A stretch of DNA of 64,000 bases from Sunxiuqinia elliptica (GTDB lineage: Bacteria; Bacteroidota; Bacteroidia; Bacteroidales; Prolixibacteraceae), in contig NZ_FONW01000001.1 in assembly GCF_900113005.1 (NCBI RefSeq), forward strand, positions 1,096,753-1,160,752. The letters run 5' to 3'. Position numbers and translations under genes: made by a program. The notes under the pieces are model-generated. The model was not told the DNA's origin, did not search any database, and saw only the letters and a list, made by a program, of their open reading frames with translations. Each line of letters starts with the position of its first letter. Position 1 is the first letter of the stretch. Positions 1-6,369 of the stretch are shown piece after piece.

Positions 1-68
1 TATGACAGCCCGTGTTCCGCTAAAAAATGCCCCCCAGCATGATTGTCGGTAAGTATCGATAGTTTCAT
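1..68 (-). CDS. MBL-fold metallohydrolase, N-terminal fragment (COG1237-like)
   Basis: Only the first 22 codons lie in the window; the gene runs off the left edge. The ATG is at 68-66 on the minus strand. The visible peptide contains HAGGHFLAEHGLS, which resembles the N-terminus of the metal-dependent hydrolases related to dihydropterin-ribofuranosyl-aminobenzene phosphate synthase, which start with a short strand followed by FLAEHGLS. The gene begins 19 bases after the stop of the NifX-like gene, so the two are probably one transcript. This pairing (COG1237 with COG1433) is, from memory, common in anaerobic bacteria and archaea, often near Mrp/MinD-type ATPases. The catalytic HxHxDH motif lies outside the window, so the family call rests on the N-terminus and context alone. 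Confidence 0.6.
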   Translation of the reverse strand, partial: MKLSILTDNHAGGHFLAEHGLS

Positions 69-87
69 TTTAGTTCGTCTATTGTAT

Positions 88-519
88 TCAGCAGTTATTG
101 GAGACAGCTGTTTTCAATGCTCCTCGTTGTAAGTTGAATAGTTTGTAATGTCCGGCATTTTCAAGCCACTCTTCTTCGATCCAACGCATTCTTTTTTGTA
201 AGACTGGAAACAAATCCTCAGGACTTGAGCTGTTAACCAATACTGGCACGAATGAATCATTTATACTTTTTAGATTTTCGCTGAAGCGGTTGGCAACAAG
301 AATACTAATGTTTTGCTCATGCAAAAAATGAATGAGCAAATGGTATCTTTCCGCTACTGATCTTGGGTTGGGCAATTGTTTCAATGGATTTGGGAAACTC
401 TCCAGTACGTTGAACTCTTGGTTGTTCCATTCGTAAATTAGGAACTGTTCGGCATCGGCAAAGTAATTTTGGTCGAACATCAACGAGGAGTTAACGGCTA
501 AAGCTAATCGTATTTTCAT
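88..519 (-). CDS. NifX/NifB-like dinitrogenase iron-molybdenum cofactor domain protein
   Basis: A 143-residue protein with no signal peptide, so cytoplasmic. The N-terminus (MKIRLALAVNSSLMFDQNYF) followed by a short strand FLIYEW has the layout of the COG1433/NifX ribonuclease-H-like fold: a strand, a loop, then the 'aeyFliyE' strand. A second block (ISILVANRFSENL) fits the family's position for the conserved 'vivggigpna' strand, though the glycines are missing. A strong Shine-Dalgarno (AGGAGG, 7 bases from the ATG) fixes the start, which is unusual for Bacteroidota. Members bind or carry Fe-S or Fe-Mo clusters, but many homologues occur outside nitrogen fixation and their role is unknown. 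No nif genes are visible here. It is followed by the MBL-fold gene. The call is moderate because conserved residues are degenerate. Confidence 0.5.
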   Translation of the reverse strand: MKIRLALAVNSSLMFDQNYFADAEQFLIYEWNNQEFNVLESFPNPLKQLPNPRSVAERYHLLIHFLHEQNISILVANRFSENLKSINDSFVPVLVNSSSPEDLFPVLQKRMRWIEEEWLENAGHYKLFNLQRGALKTAVSNNC

Positions 520-584
520 TTTAATACCTCCTTGTTTTCATGCTGTGAATAATTGAATCTGGTTTATTGTTCTTTGGTTGCCAT

Positions 585-624
585 CGTTTGTAGTCTGGGC
601 CTTTTGGGGTGCGGAGGACAAACG
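585..624 (-). other. Hairpin in the leader of the NifX-like gene
   Basis: The 7-base arms CGTTTGT (585-591) and ACAAACG (618-624) are perfect complements and enclose a C-rich 26-base interior. If transcription starts near 645 (see the -7 box at 652-659), this hairpin lies in a leader of about 125 bases before the start codon at 519. It matches no riboswitch class I recognise. The stretch from 520 to 775 otherwise shows no gene. Confidence 0.3.
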
Positions 625-651
625 CTGTTTAGCTGGCTGGTTTAAGAATTA

Positions 652-659
652 CAAATATA
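652..659 (-). promoter_or_regulatory. Putative -7 box for the NifX-like/MBL operon
   Basis: Read on the minus strand this is TATATTTG, an exact match to the Bacteroidota -7 consensus TAnnTTTG. No clear -33 TTTG was found at the right distance. A start near 645 would leave a leader of about 125 bases. Confidence 0.4.
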
Positions 660-775
660 ACGAACTTATGATCGCGTTATTCTGCTTAGGGGCTTCTATT
701 TTCTATTTTTTTGAAAATAATTGCTTCATTCTTAAATTATTTTGGGAATTTTCCTTTCTCCCTGAAAGAAAAAGG

Positions 776-806
776 AGGAGTTGCCCTTCTTTATGGGACA
801 ACTCCT
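776..806 (-). terminator. Intrinsic terminator of the TonB/DUF4625 operon
   Basis: Arms AGGAGTTG (776-783) and CAACTCCT (799-806) pair perfectly, with a further CC/GG pair inside. On the minus strand the hairpin is followed by CCTTTTTCTTTC, a U-rich tail. It lies 20 bases past the stop of the DUF4625 gene. Confidence 0.75.
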
Positions 807-825
807 GGTAAAGTAACTTATTCAA

Positions 826-1317
826 TTAATGGTGATCATGGTCTCCATCTCCTTCTGCAAGAACCACATCAATAAAAATGTGACTTTCATTGCCGGCCTT
901 GTCTGTACAAAAGATTCCAAAGTGGTACTTTCCATGAGCTACTGGCAGATTATCAATCAGTTCAGGAATAATCAACTCGTGATGATGTACCGTGGCGTTT
1001 TTTTGTCCAGGACTAAAAGTCCAGCTGTTGGAATAGCGAAATGGAGTTTCTTCACCCTCTATGCGGGCCGATTTATGCGTATGACCATCAAAATTGTTGT
1101 GAATATCAATTTTGTAAGAATGAAGTTCAGTGTCGTCTTCAAACTCACAGTCAAAATGCACATCGTGTCCAATGTAAAGCGTGTCATTATTTGCTGGCGC
1201 TTCAATGCGAATAACGGGTTTCGTTGTATCTACAAAGTCATCTTCGCAGGCAGCAAAGGCAAAAAGAATTGTAAGAATACCAATAAATTGAATGTATGGG
1301 GTTTGTATGCGTTTCAT
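826..1317 (-). CDS. DUF4625 domain lipoprotein
   Basis: A 163-residue lipoprotein. The signal peptide ends at a lipobox with Cys24 (AFAAC), followed by acidic residues EDD. The mature part resembles DUF4625, an Ig-like beta domain of Bacteroidota: it begins TTKPVIRIEAPANNDTLYIG and ends with a strand 'GKYHFGIFCTDKAGNES'. The protein is rich in His (HNNFDGHTHKS, TVHHHEL, C-terminal DGDHDHH), which suggests metal binding. It is the last gene of a minus-strand operon behind a TonB receptor, and a terminator follows at 776-806. The function of DUF4625 is not established; a surface or periplasmic metal-binding partner of the receptor is inference from the His content and position. Confidence 0.7.
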   Translation of the reverse strand: MKRIQTPYIQFIGILTILFAFAACEDDFVDTTKPVIRIEAPANNDTLYIGHDVHFDCEFEDDTELHSYKIDIHNNFDGHTHKSARIEGEETPFRYSNSWTFSPGQKNATVHHHELIIPELIDNLPVAHGKYHFGIFCTDKAGNESHIFIDVVLAEGDGDHDHH

Positions 1318-1343
1318 AAATTGTCTGTTATTTAAATAATTAC

Positions 1344-1640
1344 TTATTTTTTAGTTTGAATGAGCGGTATTGCAGGAGGCCCGCGCAAAAAGTAATTATA
1401 AGCGTAAGGTGAAAGTTCCGGCGAAATAAATGCCCGGTATACAATGAGAATAACTTGATTTAGAAATACCCGGTAATGGTTAAACAGAAATGGACTGAAT
1501 ACGATTTGCTCCACATCCTTGTAGGGACAGCTTATTCCATGGTTTTCGACGGGTTCAAAAGCTTTGCTGACGGACAGCTTATGAACATGATGGTGGAAAA
1601 AGAGGAAGTGAATATCCCGTGCTGTTTCGTTGAATAACAA
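1344..1640 (-). CDS. Small His-rich protein with C-terminal LRGPPA motif
   Basis: An unrecognised small protein. The only usual start codon is TTG at 1640, giving 98 residues. However, the frame is open without a break up to the TonB receptor's stop codon (1689-1691), and the extra codons read RIAQHIALVISLVLLFNE, which looks like a membrane segment or signal peptide, so translation probably begins further upstream at a non-standard codon or by coupling to the receptor stop. The body has FFHHHVHKL, then ENHGISCPYKDVEQ, then an aromatic stretch, and ends in YNYFLRGPPAIPL. The small protein at 4225-4584 has the same plan: hydrophobic start, His-rich part, a Cys motif, and a C-terminal LRAPPA. 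The two flank the TonB receptor. The family resembles DUF2946-like proteins of metal operons; function unknown. Confidence 0.5.
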   Translation of the reverse strand: MLFNETARDIHFLFFHHHVHKLSVSKAFEPVENHGISCPYKDVEQIVFSPFLFNHYRVFLNQVILIVYRAFISPELSPYAYNYFLRGPPAIPLIQTKK

Positions 1641-1688
1641 AACAAGGCTGATAACTAGGGCGATATGTTGGGCAATTCGTTTCAGAGC

Positions 1689-4073
1689 TTAGAGTGTGAA
1701 TGGGATTTTGACATGTAGCTGGATATTTCGCCCTGGCTCAGGAATTTCCAATCTTCGGTAGAAACTAATCGCATTAAAGTGCTTGGTGTTGAGTAAATTC
1801 ATGACCTGTAAGGTTATAGCAATTGGTTGATGCGATGTTGAAATGCGGCTTGACAAACCAAGTCCGAATAGCTGATAGCCAGGAGTTTTAAGCTCATTGC
1901 GAGCAACCCGGTTTTGGTCAAGTGCTATTCTGGTGTTGATAAAGAACTTAAGGTCCTCCATATATTTATTTGGCTTGCGAAACTGGTATTCCAGTTCTCC
2001 GAAAGCATTGGTTGGAGGAGTAAAAGGCAAGGGATAGCGTTGATTGGCCTGTTCAGATAACTGCGTATTGCGAATGTATTCCAGGTTGGCTGATAACTGG
2101 AGACGAGGCAAAAGTTGTTGATTGACACTGATCTCTACGCCTGAAAGTAATGCCCGACTGTCGGTATAGCGGTAGATCTGACCGGCATGTGGAAGCTTCG
2201 ACCATTCTCCGGTAGGGTTAAGGAAAATGTAGTTGGAGAAATAATATAGGTAAGGTGTTATTTCATAGTGTCCTTTCGGAATATGCCACTCCAAGCTAAG
2301 ATCGCCATAATAACTCCTTTCTGGTTTTAGCTGGTTGTCGCCTTGCTCGTGGCGAAACGATCCGTGGTGAACACCATTTGAGGCCAGCTCTATTGGCGTT
2401 GGGGTGCGGAAGGCTTTTCCAAGGTTAATTCGGGTGGTTGTGTTGGAGCTGGATTGAATAACTAAGCCCACTAACCAACTGAAATCTTGAAAGGAGCGTT
2501 TCAATTGTTTACTTCGGGTGGCATAGCTTTCGGCTTCCTGGTTAGTTGCTCCGGTCCCTTTTAGGTAGTCGAATAAAACAGGATCAAAGTATCCGGCAAT
2601 CTCAATCTGGCTAAGGTCGAATCGGACTCCAGAGAATAGGTTGACAGTGGGCGAGAGCTTCCAATTGTAGCGAATAAATGCTCCCTGGCTGTTCGATTGA
2701 TAATTCGGAAGTAGAAAGTTGTACCCTGCGATGTCGTTGTGCTTCCACTGCGTTTGCACGCCAATCGATAAGTCTTGTGTTGGGCTAAGCTGAAAGTTTG
2801 TTTTCAGGTTGGCCTGGAAAGCTTTTAGTTGGAAATCCAACTCCAGGTCAGGATTGGTTTGAGGGGCTTCCTGCTCTGGATAATGCGTATGGAATTGGCT
2901 CCACTCAGAGCGGTCGTTGTGCTGATAAGCTAAATCCAGGAACCAATCAGTGCTGCCTACTTGAAACCGGGTATTGTTGATGAGCTTAGTATGAGTTGAC
3001 TTTTGGAACGGATAATCGGTATTGCGCGAATCGCCATCATCCTGAACCCGGTTGAGATCTGGAATGCCATGTGCTCCCGGGAAAAAGCCAGCTTGCTGTG
3101 AAACAATGCTGCCGGAAAAGGAGGAGGAAAACTGATTGTAAATTACCCCCGTGTGAACCGAAAAATCCCGTTCATAGCCAGCGGTATTTTTTAAGGCCCG
3201 ATTGACAATCGGAATCTTTCGAGATAAATAGAGGATGGTATCTGTTGGAATGCGATAGTCTCCAAAATCGAGCAAAGTTCCCCGGAGTTTAATGTAGCTG
3301 TGTTGTTTCCTGCTTTCAAGGTAGAGAGAGCCTCCATACAGTTGGTTAACCGATTTTCCGAGTAATTGAAAATTACCCTGCTGTTGGTTGGGTGCAGGCA
3401 CGCGGTTGTTGTTCAGGTGGATGTAGCCGCCAATGGCATCACTTCCATATTCAATGGCTGAAGGACCTTTGACAACTTCAGCTGATTCAACCGCAAATGG
3501 GTCAATCTCAAGCCCATGGTCAGCTCCCCAGTGTTGACCTTCCTGTTTGATGTGATTTTCGCTAACGCTAACCCGGCTAAAACTAAGGCCTCGAATCACC
3601 GGCTTTGATGTATGTGATCCGATATCCATGGAGTTAACTCCCGGCAGTCGGTTGAGTGAGTGAATAAAACTTCCACTTTGAGTGCGACTAATAAAGGTTT
3701 CTTGTATTACTTCGGTGGTAAGTGATTGGGTTTGCTTACGCTTGCCCTCCACTTTGATGGTTGCAATATTGGCAGCAAAAGGGGTTAAGCTGAGATGGAT
3801 AATCTGGCTTAAGTTAGCTTGTGTAAGCACGGTGTCCATTGGTTGGTAGCCAATGAACGAGAGCTGAACCCGAATGTTTTCATGTGAACGACTCTGAACT
3901 TCAAATCGACCCTGATCATCTGAAACAATCAGGGTGTCGGGTAATTGAATGTGGCAACCAGGCAATGGTTGTTGCTGCTCATCAGTAACAATGCCTTGAA
4001 GCCTGTATTGTTGCGAGAATACGGGCATTGCCATGCTAAGCCATAGCATGGTTAATAACAGATACATCCTCAT
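1689..4073 (-). CDS. TonB-dependent outer membrane receptor, possibly for a metal ion
   Basis: A 794-residue outer membrane receptor. Order: signal peptide (1-20, MPVFSQQ), a carboxypeptidase-regulatory-like beta domain (about 22-105), a TonB plug (about 115-225, with VIRGLSFSRVSVSENHIKQE and SAEVVKGPSAIEYGSDAIGG), then a 22-strand barrel to the C-terminus. The plug segment QHWGADHGLEIDP recalls ZnuD-type receptors, where the same stretch contains a conserved DHA/DHG. Together with the His-rich neighbours on both sides this points to zinc or copper rather than a siderophore; that is inference. The short length and lack of an STN domain separate it from SusC proteins. It is co-directional with the small protein upstream (151-base gap) and the small protein downstream. 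Confidence 0.8.
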   Translation of the reverse strand: MRMYLLLTMLWLSMAMPVFSQQYRLQGIVTDEQQQPLPGCHIQLPDTLIVSDDQGRFEVQSRSHENIRVQLSFIGYQPMDTVLTQANLSQIIHLSLTPFAANIATIKVEGKRKQTQSLTTEVIQETFISRTQSGSFIHSLNRLPGVNSMDIGSHTSKPVIRGLSFSRVSVSENHIKQEGQHWGADHGLEIDPFAVESAEVVKGPSAIEYGSDAIGGYIHLNNNRVPAPNQQQGNFQLLGKSVNQLYGGSLYLESRKQHSYIKLRGTLLDFGDYRIPTDTILYLSRKIPIVNRALKNTAGYERDFSVHTGVIYNQFSSSFSGSIVSQQAGFFPGAHGIPDLNRVQDDGDSRNTDYPFQKSTHTKLINNTRFQVGSTDWFLDLAYQHNDRSEWSQFHTHYPEQEAPQTNPDLELDFQLKAFQANLKTNFQLSPTQDLSIGVQTQWKHNDIAGYNFLLPNYQSNSQGAFIRYNWKLSPTVNLFSGVRFDLSQIEIAGYFDPVLFDYLKGTGATNQEAESYATRSKQLKRSFQDFSWLVGLVIQSSSNTTTRINLGKAFRTPTPIELASNGVHHGSFRHEQGDNQLKPERSYYGDLSLEWHIPKGHYEITPYLYYFSNYIFLNPTGEWSKLPHAGQIYRYTDSRALLSGVEISVNQQLLPRLQLSANLEYIRNTQLSEQANQRYPLPFTPPTNAFGELEYQFRKPNKYMEDLKFFINTRIALDQNRVARNELKTPGYQLFGLGLSSRISTSHQPIAITLQVMNLLNTKHFNAISFYRRLEIPEPGRNIQLHVKIPFTL

Positions 4074-4151
4074 TGTTAAGGGTGTTTGTTGTTTTTATTC
4101 TGAAATGGTTGTGATTTAATACGTGCGATCCGGCAGACCAATAATATATTC

Positions 4152-4169
4152 AGCTGGCAAAAGCCAGCT
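4152..4169 (-). other. Perfect hairpin between the small His-rich gene and the TonB receptor
   Basis: AGCTGGC and GCCAGCT pair perfectly around an AAAA loop (UUUU on the transcribed strand). It lies in the 151-base gap upstream of the receptor. No U-tract follows on the minus strand, so it is more likely an mRNA stability or processing element than a full terminator. Confidence 0.4.
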
Positions 4170-4224
4170 TATAGACAGAAATGGCCTGATAAGCTCATTG
4201 CAATTTTAATTGATTTCCGGATTG

Positions 4225-4584
4225 TTAAGCCCAAGCAGGTGGTGCCCGAAGCGACAAGCAAATTTGCGAGCTGGTGTGTGGTTGACCAGTTGCTGCAATG
4301 ATTAGGGAATGGAAAGCCCATGGTTTATAAAAATGAACCGACAAAGATGGCTGAACATGGAAGGTGGTGAATTCGTATTCGCAAACCAAACATTCTTCAG
4401 CAGGAGTTTCCAGATTTAACCCGTTGGAATTGCTTTGCTCCTGATGACAACCAGATGTACAATGCCGGTGTTCCTGTTCGTGCTCATGGATATGCACAAA
4501 GCGGTGTCCTGCCTGGAAAAATATCGGAAAGATAAAAATCAAGACAAGTAAACAGGCACTGTATTTCTTAAGCGATTGCATCAT
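4225..4584 (-). CDS. Small His/Cys-rich protein with C-terminal LRAPPA motif
   Basis: Starting at the ATG at 4584 gives 119 residues (MMQSLKKYSACLLVLIFIF), with an N-terminal membrane segment or signal peptide. A GTG at 4629 would add 15 residues, but has no better ribosome site. After the hydrophobic start comes a His-rich stretch (GHRFVHIHEHEQEHRHC), then CTSGCHQE, then EECLVCEYEF, and the protein ends SLRAPPAWA. The His and Cys clusters suggest a metal-binding periplasmic or membrane protein like DUF2946 members near copper and zinc genes. It is the first gene of the operon with the TonB receptor and shares its C-terminal motif with the small protein at 1344-1640. I cannot assign a function. 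Confidence 0.55.
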   Translation of the reverse strand: MMQSLKKYSACLLVLIFIFPIFFQAGHRFVHIHEHEQEHRHCTSGCHQEQSNSNGLNLETPAEECLVCEYEFTTFHVQPSLSVHFYKPWAFHSLIIAATGQPHTSSQICLSLRAPPAWA

Positions 4585-4710
4585 AACAAAGCTAATCAAA
4601 ACAACCACTTTCTCTTTAAAAAGTTTCACGAGTTGCTGTGTTTTATTGCCAAATCATGAAGTCAATTCTTTCAACTTTAAATACGAAGCTGTTTTTAAGT
4701 GGATTAGTAC

Positions 4711-4736
4711 GTTTTGATTTTTTATGCATCAAAAAC
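4711..4736. promoter_or_regulatory. Imperfect palindrome between the metal operon and the ROK gene
   Basis: GTTTTGAT (4711-4718) faces ATCAAAAAC (4728-4736) around an AT-rich centre. It sits in the divergent intergenic region 4585-4837, so it could be an operator for either direction or only an AT-rich coincidence. It does not match a Fur or Zur box that I know. Confidence 0.2.
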
Positions 4737-4770
4737 ATAAAAGATCAAGATTAAAATAATTATAAACGCC

Positions 4771-4801
4771 TTGTTGGTTAGTAAAAAAAATTATAAACTT
4801 G
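4771..4801 (+). promoter_or_regulatory. Putative promoter of the ROK gene
   Basis: TTGTTGG (4771-4777) lies about 19 bases before TAAACTTG (4794-4801), one mismatch from the Bacteroidota -7 box TAnnTTTG. Transcription would start near 4808, 30 bases before the ATG at 4838, which argues against the earlier in-frame TTG at 4799. Confidence 0.4.
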
Positions 4802-4837
4802 CAGTGTCAAAATAAAAATACTAACAAAACCCTTCGG

Positions 4838-6049
4838 ATGGACTTATTTCAGAGAGACATAGAAGACGTAAACAATGAAAGCAGGCAACTGGCTCAGAAA
4901 AGGAAGATTGTTTCACTGTTGAATAAGTCTGAAAAACCATTGACAATTCCGGGGATTTGTAAAAAAGTAAAACTGAGTGTACCCACCGGGACTAAGTTGA
5001 TCAATGAGTTGATTGAAAGGAACGTTATTATTGAGTCGGGTAAAAAGGAAACGGATAATGGTCGTCGTCCTTCCTTATATAAGGTTGATCCGGATTATGC
5101 GTACTCAATTGGTGTGGTGGTTTTACTGAAAGGAATTTCTCTTTCTGTTTTCAATCTTGAAATGGCTGAATCGATCACTTTTGAAGACGAACACTTTGAG
5201 TTGGATAACAGTCCCGAGTGTTTGGAGCGAGTAGTCGCTTTTGTGCTGGATGCTATCGAAAAGTCAGGTTTAAAAGGAAAACGGATTTTAGGATTGGGAA
5301 TGGGAATCACGGGCCGCGTCAACTCCGGAACCGGTTACTCTTATAATTACTTCAACTTTTTAGAAGAATCATTGACTGATTTTTTTGCAAAGCGATTTTC
5401 ATTTCCTGTTTATATCGATAATGATACGCATGTGTTGGGAGTGGCAGAACAGTTTTTTGGTCATGCCCGGAATATCCGCAATGCGTTTGTCGTGAATATG
5501 AGTCGGGGGCTTGGTTTGGCCATAATTGCCAATGGGGAGATTGTAGTTGGTGAGCAAGGATTTGCCGGAGAATTTGGACACATGCAATTTGCGGAGTCCA
5601 ATAAGCTCTGTTTGTGCGGGAAAAGAGGATGTTTAGGAACCGAAGTCTCAGGTTATGCATTGGAGCAAAATTTTCAGGAACAAGTTGATGTCGGAGAAAC
5701 TTCACTCTTAATGGTAAATCGTTCGAGAGATAAAATAAAGTATGGCCATATACTAAAAGCTGCAGTTGATGGTGATGCACTTGCTATTTCACTGGTTCAT
5801 AATATGGGCTTTAAAATTGGAAAGGCTTTGGGAAATATGATCAATTTTCTAAATCCGGGAGCTATTATTATTGGTGGTGAATTTGCACGGGCCGAAGAAG
5901 TGTTGATTGATTCAATAAAGTCAGGCATGACACACACCGCTTTGCTTTTGCCTTTGCGTTCGTGCGAACTGATGTTTTCATCAATCGGAACCGAAGCCGC
6001 CTCCAAAGGAGCTGCTGCTATTGTATTACGTAATTTGAAATTGATATAA
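4838..6049 (+). CDS. ROK family transcriptional regulator
   Basis: A 403-residue ROK protein of the NagC/XylR regulator type. Order: an N-terminal winged helix-turn-helix (about 15-75, with KSEKPLTIPGICKKVKLSVP), then the two-lobed sugar-kinase-like ROK domain. Visible motifs: GLGMGITGRVN (ATP-site-like loop), VYIDNDTHVLGVAEQFFG, GEFGHM, and the zinc site CLCGKRGCLGTE. ROK regulators bind a sugar or amino sugar and release DNA; the residue equivalent to the kinase catalytic Asp is present in IDND, so kinase activity cannot be excluded. I chose ATG 4838 over an upstream TTG because of the promoter position. It lies directly before the SusC/SusD locus in the same direction, so local control of that locus by a sugar intermediate is a reasonable inference. 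Confidence 0.85.
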   Translation: MDLFQRDIEDVNNESRQLAQKRKIVSLLNKSEKPLTIPGICKKVKLSVPTGTKLINELIERNVIIESGKKETDNGRRPSLYKVDPDYAYSIGVVVLLKGISLSVFNLEMAESITFEDEHFELDNSPECLERVVAFVLDAIEKSGLKGKRILGLGMGITGRVNSGTGYSYNYFNFLEESLTDFFAKRFSFPVYIDNDTHVLGVAEQFFGHARNIRNAFVVNMSRGLGLAIIANGEIVVGEQGFAGEFGHMQFAESNKLCLCGKRGCLGTEVSGYALEQNFQEQVDVGETSLLMVNRSRDKIKYGHILKAAVDGDALAISLVHNMGFKIGKALGNMINFLNPGAIIIGGEFARAEEVLIDSIKSGMTHTALLLPLRSCELMFSSIGTEAASKGAAAIVLRNLKLI

Positions 6050-6323
6050 CCTAAATTGAAATCACGAACTATAAAAACCAAACTATGAAAACTTGATGAA
6101 AAAGTGGCTACTTGGAAAAACTAACCTTCAACAAGTAACCATATTGTTTTATGATTGAATGGAAGAAACTAGCAGTCTTTGTTTTTGAGATGCTTCTTTT
6201 TAGAAACCTAACGTCTACTATTATAAGTTGAAGATTTAAAAAGATTATTGGGGAGTATATGTGGAAAACTTTTCATTATGTTAATCCTATCTGACTTGTA
6301 ACTAAATTAAACCAATTAAAAAC

Positions 6324-6350
6324 TATGACATTATCGAAGCTGATGTCATA
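6324..6350 (+). promoter_or_regulatory. Inverted repeat just upstream of susC
   Basis: TATGACAT (6324-6331) and ATGTCATA (6343-6350) are perfect inverted repeats, extended by one A-T and one G-U pair, around a 7-base loop. The element ends 19 bases before the susC start at 6370. It could be an operator, for example for the neighbouring ROK protein, or a leader hairpin. The rest of 6050-6323 shows no gene and no convincing -7 box. Confidence 0.4.
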
Positions 6351-6369
6351 TTACTGAAAACGTAAAAAT

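Noticed and set aside
578..811. A 77-codon open frame on the plus strand
   Set aside because: Overlaps the leader hairpin, the minus-strand -7 box and the terminator; composition is not protein-like.
829..1335. A 168-codon open frame on the plus strand
   Set aside because: It lies opposite the DUF4625 lipoprotein gene, which has a signal peptide, lipobox and terminator; the plus frame has no features.
4799..4837. TTG-started N-terminal extension of the ROK protein
   Set aside because: The -7 box overlaps this stretch, so it would not be in the mRNA.
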